Source of the DNA: Dolomedes plantarius
Lineage: Eukaryota > Arthropoda > Arachnida > Araneae > Dolomedidae
NCBI GenBank assembly: GCA_907164885.2
Contig: OU015497.1
Location: 71,394,398 to 71,458,397, forward strand
Reading direction: 5' to 3'
DNA: 64,000 nt
Shown here: one piece after another, positions 45,686 to 57,000 of the stretch
How the letters are laid out: each line of letters begins with the position of its first letter
Position numbering within the stretch: position 1 is the stretch's first letter
Made by a program: the position numbers and the translations under genes
Notes under the pieces: model-generated
Told to the model about the DNA's origin: nothing
The model's input: only the letters and a program-made list of their open reading frames with translations
Databases searched by the model: none

Positions 45686-46553
45686 CAAAAGTTTTGGTAC
45701 AGATGTGTTTCACGCACCTTTTTCAATTTGGCGATTTTTTTTATGTTTGGCGATTTTTTTTATTTTTAGCGATTTTTTTTGTTTTGTCTGGCAGCCATGC
45801 GATTTAGCGTGATGTTTTTTTTTTTTTTGCAACCCTGAATAGGTGTTGTGGTATTGTGTAGTGTTTTTGGAAGTTTAATATACCGGTGTTCGATATTTTT
45901 CTTGGCGTTTCATAGTAGCGGTTTAGGATTTCTGTAATGTTTTTGGAAGTTTAATGTCTTCGTTTTTTGATATATCTGCGTATGTTTTAAATAGATGTTG
46001 CGGATATGTGTAATGTTTTCGGAATTTTAATGTCTTCGTTTTTTGATATATTTGCGTATGCTTTAAAGTAGCGGTTGAGCATTTCTGTTTAGGTTTTGAA
46101 TTTTAATATAGCCGTTTTTAGATATATTTGCGTATGTTTTAAATAAGTGGTTGAGTATTTTTGCTGAGGTTTTGAAGTTTAATACAGCTGTTTTTAGATA
46201 TTTTTGCGTGTTTTAAAGTAGCCTTTGAACATTTCTGTTTAGCTTTTGAATTTTAATACAGCCGTTTTTAGATATATTCGTGTATGTTTTAAAGTAGCTG
46301 TTGTGGTTTTGTGACATGTTTTTGAAAGTTTATTATTGCCATTGCTAAGTTTGTTTTGAATTTATTTTTATATTTCAGTTGTTATTGATATTTTGTGTAT
46401 ATTTGTTATTTTAAGTGTAAAATGTCCACGTAGGCCTGTTTTGGCGACAAGTTGGCGACAAAATTTTTTTGACGAGTATTTGGCGTCAAAAAAATTTTGT
46501 CGCCAAATTGTCGCCAAGAGAGGTGCGTGTAATACATCTGTTCCAAAGTTTTG
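45686..46553. mobile_element. Long foldback element enclosing a minisatellite (868 bp)
   Basis: The left arm CAAAAGTTTTGGTACAG, ATG, then CACGCACC pairs with the inverted right arm CAAAACTTTGGAACAG, ATG, then CACGCACC. TTTGGCGA words lie inside both arms. At 46440-46518 the right side carries its own near-perfect hairpin, with about 34-base arms made of TTGGCGACAA and GACAAAATTTTTTTGACG. The centre is the 76-bp minisatellite. No target duplication resolved and no gene inside. Confidence 0.75.
45844..46340. repeat. 76-bp minisatellite, ~6.5 copies
   Basis: Each unit runs GTTTTTGGAAGTTTAAT..., TTTTTAGATATATTTGCG, then TATGTTTTAAAGTAGCGG. Units start about every 73-78 bp between 45844 and 46340 and drift gradually from one end to the other. 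Confidence 0.9.
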
Positions 46554-46915
46554 AATATATAGTTGTGAGAAACTGTTCGATAATGACTATGAATACTTTA
46601 GAACAAGCACTTTATTTAATACGCCTTACTTATGATACACTCTACAACTCAGAACGAAAGCGGAACTGTTTACATTTTGTTGATGTGGAGTTGAGAGGTA
46701 GTTCTCCTGCATGGGCAAACGAATTTACATTAATCAAGGAGTCTGCCTCAACAATAGTGTTTCTGCATCGAAACGCGACTGAGCAAGATATAGATAACAG
46801 CAAATATTTGCATTTACTGCAGTGGAGCTTTTTCTGAGATCTTAGCACGTCGATTTATAGCTACCAAGTTTTGAATACAGTATTTATTTCAAGCAACATC
46901 TAAATGCCTATTTCA
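46554..46915. other. Stretch with an unassigned open frame
   Basis: An open frame (to the TGA at 46835-46837) covers 46590-46837 and encodes, for example, TLEQALYLIRLTYDTLYNSE. The upstream part lies in the foldback hairpin. No family recognised. It might be element debris or a lost exon. Confidence 0.25.
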
Positions 46916-46919
46916 ATAT

Positions 46920-47215
46920 TTGCATGTGAAGCGAGCCAGTGATCTGAACGTCTCTGGTTCAATGCCCGTTGCTGCAAATCCATCGCCGTGTACACTAATG
47001 GTGACTGGTGCACGTAAAATCCCTGATGGCTGCAGTGTGCTCAAATTTACCTCTGGAGGTGCGGGGTCAAGTGTTCTTATCTCGGCACTTGATTCGGTTC
47101 TAAATTACGGGACCGGCTTGTACGGAGTAATGCTGGCCACCTATACGGTGCCCCCTTAAATAAATGGCCAGCAGTCTGAGATGCATGTTAATGGATTAAG
47201 TAAAAAAATTGTCAT
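46920..47215 (+). repeat. tRNA-derived SINE, family B, copy 1
   Basis: The same sequence is found at 50470-50830. Landmarks are the GAGCCAGTGATCTGAACG head with B-box-like CTGGTTCAATGCCC, then GTGACTGGTGCACG, GGCTGCAGTGTGCTC and GGGGTCAAGTGTTCTTATCTC. The 5' part of the tRNA head is truncated here. Confidence 0.75.
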
Positions 47216-47468
47216 AAGTCACAGCAGCAACAATATTAGCATATTTGATGTACGGTAGCTCAAGAGGGTACTTTGCTTTCTACATAGATTTCTATACAAA
47301 CATGGGGGAATGCGCTTCTCTCACCTGTAATAACAACTCTACATCGAATATGCGTACATTTTTTCCTTGTCGAAGCTATTATGTTAAATGACTCGTTATT
47401 ATGCGCATGTGTACTAACCGTGACCTTTTGAAATGTTTCGAAGGTCACGATTGTACTAATGAAGCTTA

Positions 47469-47655
47469 AGGGCCTGTTCACATAGGAGTCCGTTGCGTTG
47501 CGTTGGGGAAAAGATGACGTTGAGACGAAAATAAACTAATCATAGGCGTTAAAAATTTCCTTGCTAATCGTTTGGAGGCATATGATTGGTTTATTTTCGT
47601 CTCAACGTCATCTTTTCCTTAACGCAACGCACGGACTCCTATGTGAACAGGCCCT
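47469..47655. mobile_element. 187-bp MITE with ~75-bp near-perfect TIRs, upstream of focadhesin
   Basis: AGGGCCTGTTCACATAGGAG at both ends. The arms continue through GAAAAGATGACGTTGAGACG to AATAAAC with only a few differences, leaving about 35 bp of loop. TA lies on each side (a TAA/TTA reading is also possible, which would suit PIF/Harbinger). It ends 342 bp before the focadhesin start codon. Confidence 0.92.
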
Positions 47656-47657
47656 TA

Positions 47658-47997
47658 CTTGATCGGGATAATTCTCTGTTTTGGGGAAAACAGGGAAAAC
47701 TTTAATTGATTTTAACTTTGCTAGCAGTCAAAAGTATCTTTTCATTTGAATTAGATTTTATTGCTTGTCATCTCCAAATTTCCTTGCTCATATATCCAAA
47801 TTTCGAAGAAACTTTACTTCTGCTTCAAACTGTTTCACATAAAGAAATCCTTCCGGAATGTGCCACTCTGTTACTAATATAAACATAAAAACGTGCACGC
47901 ATTGCCGGTCCTTTAAGTACTATCATATGATCGTTTGACGTTTAGTGTGCCACCTTGGCACTCTGTTTATTTGACAGGCAGGACCTGAATTTTAAAA
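47658..47997 (+). promoter_or_regulatory. Presumed focadhesin promoter and 5' UTR
   Basis: The region between the MITE and the start codon. No canonical TATA box at a persuasive position. The codon context AAAAATGG is favourable for initiation. The transcription start cannot be set from sequence alone. Confidence 0.4.
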
Positions 47998-48051
47998 ATG
48001 GAAGACTTTAAACTAAGGCTAAAATTTGATGACATTAACATCCGCTCTAGA
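47998..48051 (+). CDS. FOCAD: Focadhesin exon 1 (residues 1-18)
   Basis: ATG in an A-rich favourable context, encoding MEDFKLRLKFDDINIRSR, which aligns with the vertebrate N-terminus. The donor is AGA|GTAAGT, phase 0. Chosen as the start because it matches the family start and no in-frame upstream ATG continues it. Confidence 0.88.
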
Positions 48052-51000
48052 GTAAGTTTCTAGTTCGGTCAGATCGCTTGGAAATATAAATAAAACCAAT
48101 TTCTTATTTTTTTAAAAAACATTTGTTTTGATTTGTTACACTCAGTTTTTTATATTTTTTTAATCAAAAGAGTGATATAATTATTTTTGAGGTTGACTTT
48201 TTGGAGGAAAAACTGACGTATGGATCTTTCCACATCCAAAAGTTAACTATATAAAATTAGATTTTTCTCTTCATTATTTAAAGTTATTTTTTTTACCAAT
48301 GAGTTATATTATTTCAAAAGTTCTTTCACTAGTGCGATAAATGTGATGTTATGTAGAGTTTGTGTACACTAATTATTCTTCATATTTTTTTAACAGTTTT
48401 AGTTGTGATGGTTAATTTTGTTAATAATAAGGGAAATTTAAGGCATTTCATTGATGATTCATAGCTTATATACATATTTTTATTAAAATCCTATATCTGT
48501 TTTCTGAACTATTTTCTGCTATATCTAGAGAAAAAAATATACAAAATATTTTGGTTGACTTCCTTTCGTTTAATTGATTTTTCTGCTTGGATTAAACTGA
48601 GTACATACAAAATTTTTTGTATATTTGTTGAAATAGCTAAAATCATCTAAATTATCTGGAATTTTAGTTCAAACCTCATTGAAAGACACCCTGAGGTAAT
48701 CACGAGTCGACCCAAATTAAATGAACACAGTATTTTTCCATGCATACAATGAAACTGTTCACCACTTTCATTTTAAAATTTCAAATCAGTATTTTACTCA
48801 GTTAGTCCAACTTAGGCTAAATTAGAGCAATAAAAATGTTGAGACCAACATTTTTATTGCTCTAATTTGAATAATAAAACATGCATTCTAGTTTTTTATA
48901 ACCAAATATGACTAAATGGGAATTCATATTTCTAACTGCTTGTTAGTTTCTAAAATATGGTTTATGCTGCTTCAGTATGTTGTATAATTTTGTGTATTAT
49001 ATTTACAAATCAGATAGCTACTATTACCAGAAACATTTTGGACATCATTATTCCATATACTGAATCACTGCAAAAGTTTACTAGTGACAGAATTTATTTG
49101 ACAGAATTTATTCTTGATGTAAAATCTAATCCTTATGAAAAGAATAGAATCTTCAACAACCTGAGGTACAAATTTTCAATGGTAAAATAATGGCAGAGAT
49201 ATATATCCTCGTATTAAAATTTATATTAAAAAGCCACTCGACTATAATTTTACTTAGTAGGTTATACTTTGGAAATAACTGTGCTGAAATATATCTTTGT
49301 TATGTTTAAAATCTACTGGAAACCACATTTGTATTTTCTGTATCTGCATAAACTGCTTTTTAAATAATAGACATTTGTTTTTGTAGTGTCTGCAAAAACT
49401 GCTAAGTGTTGTGAAAAAGAAGACAAATGGAAAAGCCATCAATTCATCATCTGTTCAGGTATATTTTCCTATTGTTATACATTTTTTTTTATTTTAGTGA
49501 AATATCCATAAATGTTTTTTCATTATCTTTTATCAGACTCAGATAAAATAGGGTTTAATATTTATTTGTGTTTCACTTTAAGCTGAAGTTTTTTCTCTAT
49601 GGAATTATTCTTTATGTGTTATAATTTGTGCTTCAGTAAACATTGCAGCTTCAAGAATATTGAATCTTGTAAGAGTTGCATACAAATTATAGATGCTAAG
49701 TGATTTCTCTTATGGAGGCAATGCTTGTCTATTTTTGTCATTACAACTATAGTTTTTACCACAGTTCATAAAGCATTCATTTCTTTCCATTGTTGGTGAT
49801 CTAATGACTGGAATAAGTTATATTGCCATTAAAAATGTCAAGTAATTCCACATGCAAGCATGTGCATTTAGAAGTTTTATAAAACGGAAAAATTCATAAG
49901 GAGATTGGAACTTTGAACACACTGTAAATTGTTATTTAATGGCACCTTATATGATATATCATACACTCATTATTATCCTAGAATAAATAATTTGTACCAA
50001 AAGTAGTGTTAGATTTTTATGCTTCCATTGTTGTTTGATTTAATGTTAAGATTAAATTCTGTCTCAAGAAAAATTATGAAATAATTCTATATATGACTTC
50101 ATGGTACCTAAAAGCTGGGTGATTGCCGAATGCCTAGGGTGCTGGCATTCAGTACCGAATGCCTAGGGTGCTGGTATTCAAGTATGTGGGTTCGAGTCCT
50201 ACTATTGGCATGGATGTTTGTAACTGTTCAGAATCAGCTTTAAGCAGTAGGTTCCAGTCTAATTAGCTCTCGTGTAGCAAAAAATGATCGTAGTATGCAC
50301 AACCAACCAACCATTGTGCCTTAAATGTGTTTTATAGTGGCAGTTATGTTGATCACACTTAAGGGAGAAAAACTATCCCCCGACTGCTGCTAAGAATTCT
50401 AGCAGCATTCGATTATTTTATGGATCTAATTGCCTTTATGAGAGCATTCATTACTTTAAAATTTTTTGTATGAGTGCAGTAGCCCAGTTGGCAAAGGCAG
50501 TGGGCCAATGATCTGAATGTCACTGGTTCAATACCCATTGCGGACAAATCTGTCACCATGTACAATAATGATGACTGGTACACGAAAAATCTGTTGTGGC
50601 TGCAGTGTCCTCCAAGTTCTCAAATTTACCTCTGAAGGTGTGGGGTCAAGTGTACCTGTCTCATCACTTGACTTGGCTCAAAATTATGGAACCGGTTCAT
50701 AGCCAAGTTGGACTCTGACCCTTGTGGTGCTAATTAAAAACAGGAGCCGCTCCCTTCAACATAAAAGCCCTATATAGGACTTGATCTGATGTTGCTGTCG
50801 GTCAAGGAGCATAAGCAACAACAGCAGAATTTTTTGTTTATCTACAACACTTGTAAGCCTTTCCTATGGGCTAGTTTTGTTTGGCTTTAAAGTGAATCAT
50901 ATGAGTTCATTGATTAGTACAATTTAAGTTTAATGAGAGTAATATAAAAATGTTAAGCATATTTACTTCTTCATGAGAATTTTGTTTTGCTGTCCAATGG

Positions 51001-54000
51001 TTAACATTACCAGCTTCCTTAAACTAGTAACTTCCAACTTAAGCATGGACATCCGTGTGGTTTCCTCTCATAGGAAGCAGTGCTGGTTCATTTATATGGT
51101 GCTCCCATAATGAAGTAGTAAACAAAATTAAGTCTGTATTGGCAAATGTCCACAGGTTGAGCATGAGGCACCTTGGGAGAAAAATGAATGAATATAATTT
51201 ATGTATCTGAAAGGAGGTAAACATTAACAATGACATATATAACTATATAGATTTTATTAAGTAATAATATCATTCATATACACACTGGAACTTGTTTTTC
51301 CATTTACATGCATGTATATTAATGTTTATTAGAATATTTAAAAAATATATTTATCCTCATATTTTAATGAAATATGCTATTAGAAACAAATACTGTATTT
51401 TAAACTATTTTACCTGTTATTTCTTTTTATAGAATGTTATGTATTTGACTGTATAATTTTTACAAGACTTCAAGTTGAAGGGTGTATTTTCTTTCCACTG
51501 TATAACTTAATTGGACTTCTAATATAACTATACAAGTTACATAAGGCAAATTAAACCTGTATTTCTCAGTTGCTATATTTTTTGTCCATATAGTACAATT
51601 AGTTTCCTTTTCTCAAACAGTGCTCAAATTAGCTGTGCTTTGATTACCTAAATTTATATCCCCTGAGGGACTAGTTTTTCTGTCTATACTGTCTGATAAA
51701 TAAAACTTTTATTCAGCATATTCTTCTTGTGAACTGAATTATTTAAAGAGTTAGTTTTCTATTTATAGCATTGTTTATGATTATGGTAGCTTGAAAATAA
51801 GGATTTATATTATGTGTGTCATTTGTGTGTAGAATAGTGTTTTCATATGAAGATTTTTTAAATTTTTTTATAAATGACCTTGTCAGGTAAATATTACCTG
51901 CCCCCCCCCCCATACACACACACACTCACATACATACATACACATGCTTTGCTGCTTTTCTTTTTTAAAAGGCTGAAATGACAAAACTATTAAATTTCAC
52001 CTTTGTTAATGACTAAAGGTGTACCTTTAAATGCCATAAATCTCATTCAGAAATTGGTAATGAGAATGATACTGTTTTATTTTATGTATGTTATTAAAAT
52101 AATTATATATTGGTAATATATTGTAATATATTGGTTAAATCAGTAAATGAGATTTTTATTTTGCAACATATGAAGTATGCTCCCCCTTCCAAGCATGTTA
52201 ATGCAAATCCCCCTCCCCTCAACCTCCTAAAGAATTAATAGTGAGACAAAGCAATTTTTTTATCTTAATGTGGTACTATTTTTTTAATAAAAACAAAGCT
52301 CAAATATATCATGTAATATTTTTTTCAAATTTCTCAAAGAATTAATTTGTTCATAATTTAAATTTTAACAGGTACCTGAGCTAAGCTTAATTTTGGAAGC
52401 CTGTGAAGATGATTCTCCATCCACATCAAATCTTGCAGTGCAAGTTGTAATATCTCTTGTCACAAATAACTGTATGAATATTGACTATGCAATTAGTAAA
52501 TTACTAGGATCTATGAAGTCTTCAAGGTAAACACTGGATTGTATCTTCTTTCTATTGAGTTTTTTTTTTTTTTGGTTTATTTAATCAAAATGATAAGTTA
52601 AAGAGCATGTTTAATTACTGTGTAATAAATTTAAATCATTTACTTAATTTTTTTTCTATTTTGTGAAAGCTTATTTATTTTAAAACACTACTTACATGTT
52701 AATTGAATCCTTTTGCTCATTTGATTTCAGCAATTACCAGTCTGTGATACATGGCATATCTAGCCTTTTATTTCAAGTATTCAACCTAGTTGAAGATAAT
52801 AAGATGCCTAAATACTCACTACTGTAAGTTATTTAGTTGCTTAAACCTATATTTATTTTATACTTATTCATATAGAAGATAAAACATTTAAACATGATAT
52901 AGTTTGGTGACTGTGTGTTATAGCAGAAGGTAAAAAGCAAGTGTAATTTATTAACTCCTTGAAATGGATTGATTATTGGCTGATAGAGAGGTTTTATATG
53001 TTTATTTTCTAGTTAAAAATTTTATTTATTACCCACCAGACATTCATCAGTCATTGCTGTTCATTTCAATATTTCTATATAAATATTTTTTATGTTATTT
53101 CAAAGCAGTCTTCCATAACTTTTATGAGTAATTAATATTACCATTTTAAGTTACCTTCTATGCTGTGGCTAAAAGGAGAAAAAGTTGATTTGAATTATCT
53201 TATTTTAGAGGAATCTCTCTTTAACTTCACAAGAAAAATAAATAGTATTTGAGATCAGTAAATCCACTCCTAAATGTTAGAATTATGCATCTTCTGTATA
53301 TTTATCCCCTAGGGGTAAAATTCAGTACTCTTTTTTTTCTTATCAATATTTTTCTTTTTATAGGCATATAGGTTTTGAACTTCAACATATTGTATGTAAA
53401 AAAAATGTAATGCTGTATTCATACTTCATGTTTTATGCTTAAATATATCCTATACAAATAAAAAATTATCATTATTAATAAAATTTTATAATTTTTTCAG
53501 ATATTTTTGTAAATGTTAAGTTTTATATATGAAAACCTATAAGAACTTGATCATGTCTGAACGGAGAATATTTTTTAGTATGAAGTTATTCACCCCTTTC
53601 TGTTGTCATCCTTTTATATTTTCTGTTATATGTAAATAGAATAATTGTAATGTTTGATATCTACTGATCATAAGATGTTTTCTACAATATTTTTACCAGT
53701 GTATATGTTTATGTTCATTACCAATTAAATGCATAAACCACACTAAGCTAGGCACTTCATAATATATATTTTTGACTAAAACTTAACATTTAAGTTTATG
53801 AGGGGGGGGGGTTCCTTTTTGTAGTAAGAGACTTGCTAGTTTCTCAAAGCTACTAAATCCTCATAAAGTTAAATAAAAACTTTTCATAAAAAGCTAAATA
53901 AACCCTTAATAAGGGAATTTTCAGGTCCATCACTATTGAATAAATGTATCACTATTACAAGTGACTTCTATTATTGTATTTGGTAAAATTAAATTGGTTG

Positions 54001-57000
54001 GTATTTTATAGAGAGTATGGTTTCTTTTAAAATTTATATACATGTGGTATCACTGGTGGGATTCAAATAAATTAACAACAGGTTCTATGTCCTAATCAGT
54101 GGTGTGCTTCAGCCATTTTGCACCAGTTCTTTAGAACTGATACTTACATTAGGTACTGGTTCTACAGAGCCAGTTGCATCTCACCACTGATGTGCATATT
54201 GTAGACTGCTTGTCCTATCAATTGTACTGTTATACTGGCCTTAATTACTTGTAAGGAAATGTCTGTATCTCATATATTAATATACAACTTCAAGTACTAT
54301 AAAAAGTGTGCAAAATAAAGTTATTTCTATGTGTGTGTGTGAATATAGGAAATGTTAAATGACTGGAATTTATTGTAATGAGAGCACAGGTATTAGAGTA
54401 TAGAATTAAGTGAATAAAATAAAATTTTGAATTGTTTCCTTCTTTTTTTTCCTCGAGAATAAGTATATTTTAATTAATTTTTTTCTTTTTAATCAGCTTT
54501 CCAAAGCATCCTTTAATTACAGCCTTGGAAGATAAAGATGACAGTTTTCCTTTCATTATTGAAAGTGTTGCTGAATCTGTGTCATCTGATTATAGCAAGT
54601 GAGTATTTTTTTACATTTTTTTATATTCTTATGGGAAATTTTACTGTGATCAGCTGAATTAAAATAAGTTAAAAATGATGTATCAATTAAAGTATAGTTT
54701 AGCATGCTAGAACACTTGAAATAAACTGATTTGTATATAAATTTTCTGTGTAGTACATTGGTAGACAGAAATTCTTCCCAAATTATTTTATCATTCACCA
54801 AACATGAAGGAAAATATGTGTTATTTATTATCAATGTTTATTACAATTGTAAAACTTAAGAATCTTCATGGTTTTTTATATGGTGATTATATTTTTTAAA
54901 TATTCATCTGGGTTATATGTATCACATTCTATTAATATTTTGTATGAGGTTTTCCATAGAATTTTCTCTTAACAGTTTCTTCATGTTATGCTGAATTTAA
55001 GATCATATACTAGGTAGTGGGATTAGTGTGTTTGTTATTGTCAGTAATTCCTTATCTGTCTTTTTCAGAGCAGTTCAAGTAATGGAGCCAGTCATTTGTT
55101 ATATTTTATGTAACCCTCTTCAGAAACAGGATAACTGTTACCTGAAAGTGTTGCTCCTTGAAGCTTTTATATCATGCAAAAAAAATTTCCCTAAATCTGT
55201 TCTGCATATATTTAAATATATACCATTCTTACAGGTAATGTGTACTGAAATATTTGTTTTATATATTTAACATTTTTTATTAGTATAATACTTGAGTAGA
55301 CTGTGATGTCTAAATATGCCATTCTAATATTTTCAAATACTTTAGAAATTTCAAAAATTTTATAATTTTACAATTTTATAATTTTACAAGAAAGTTTTAT
55401 AAACATGAAATATATTATCTGGTATTAGTATGATTTTTTCCCCCAATAAACTTCCAAATAATATTTATGCTATCTTTTTTGAGAGGGTATATTACTTTAC
55501 TATTATGGAATTTCCCCTCCTCAATATATTACATCTAATCTATTAAAGGATAAATCCATGTTAGTTTTATTACAGGCATTTAATTTTGACAAATCATACT
55601 TGGTGAACCCTTTAAAATAATTGAAAAATATCTCTAACAGATAGTGGTTATAGAGCTTTGATATATATAATTAGTTCAAATGATAATTAAAGAGAAAGTA
55701 GGTCAGATCATTTAAACTACGAGTTTATATTTGCATTTGTTAAATACAATTTATATATTTATTGTTTATTTATATATATATATATATGTATTTTGTAAAG
55801 AATTCGCCGAATATATTGTAAAGAATTATTTATTGTTTATATATATATATATATATATATTGTAAAGAATTCGCCAAATGGTAGCGTAAAAGACGACGAT
55901 ACAATCAAGTAATATATTAAACGAAATTATTTATTTACAATGAGAAGAGATTGATGCATTAGGATGATTACACATAATATGATGTTCTAGAGATGATGGT
56001 CAGGAACTAAGATGCAAACCATCGGTACATCTCAGAAGTCTAACCATGAAAATTCTTTGGCTTCTTACACGGGAAATTAGGACGCTCAACAATCTCCTTT
56101 GCTGGAATCATGTGCTTGGCCGATAATCAATTGTCCAGATCCTTCTGAGATCTAAAGAACGAGCTATTTCTAATAGCTATACTGTTTCTTCTCGAAACAA
56201 ATCGACAGGGAGTTAGGATGCTCTGCCTTACATGAGGACTTGTAAAGAATGGTAACTACAGCTTCAATACCGGAGTAGCAACCTTCTAGATGCAGGTCTA
56301 GGAGCTATCTCTAATAACTAGAACTGTTTCTTCTCAAAACAAGACGACAGGTAGTCGGGATGCTCTGCCTCGCACGAGGACTTATAAAGAATGGTAACTA
56401 CAGCTTCAATACCGGAATAGCAACCTTCTAGATGCAGGTCTAGGGGCTGACTGAATTTTGTTAGTTTGCAGTGATGCAACTCGATATTCTGGCGCTGTGA
56501 TTACTCAATATTTAAAAGGGTTTTAATTGGCGCCTTTAATTTGACATCACTTTTTGAAGGTCCAATTAGTGAGCCACTTCCTTCATCATCAGATCAGCTG
56601 ATCACTTTAAGACGGTAAATTTTCCCCAATCATCATCGATCAAGGGGCGGGCCTTAACTAATGTCCTTTCAACTTAATGTCTCAATCTCAGACATACTGT
56701 CGTCTCGCATCCAGGTTTGCATTGTTGGGAGCACTCTGTGTCACAGCTCCTGTTGTTTGACTGTTTCACCCCGGGAACCCTTTGTTGAGCCTTCTGATGG
56801 ATTGTGAATTGAATCAGAGGTTTTTGCTCTAAATTGGAATAATCAATGGATTCTTCACAATATATACACTTTGTAAAATGGAATGTCTCCTTCTTTTCCC
56901 ATGTCATTAGACAAATCTATGCTCAATGTTATTTATGTGAAATTTTGTTTTTGTGAGAAAACTGATTTTTGGTGTTTTTCAGATTGGGTCTGTTTATCAA

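Larger units (their letters stand above)
49459..52371. other. Focadhesin intron 2 (2.9 kb)
   Basis: The largest complete intron. It holds two SINE insertions (50100-50310 and 50470-50830), a C-run followed by CA/CACACA repeats at about 51900-51950, and otherwise AT-rich sequence with no missed exon that I can support. Confidence 0.7.
55235..56982. other. Focadhesin intron 6
   Basis: The intron is dominated by a 1-kb solo LTR (55861-56859) and flanking TA microsatellites (about 55768-55788 and 55840-55860). Confidence 0.75.

Noticed and set aside
46469..46837. 122-codon open frame just upstream of focadhesin
   Set aside because: Its first 30 codons lie in the foldback hairpin, and the rest matches no family I recognise; coding is not supported.
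48957..49190. 77-codon open frame with hydrophobic residues between focadhesin exons 1 and 2
   Set aside because: Exon 1 joins exon 2 (49387) in phase 0, and the joined peptide is collinear with vertebrate focadhesin. This frame has no acceptor that fits and a stop at 48951-48953. It looks like intron sequence.
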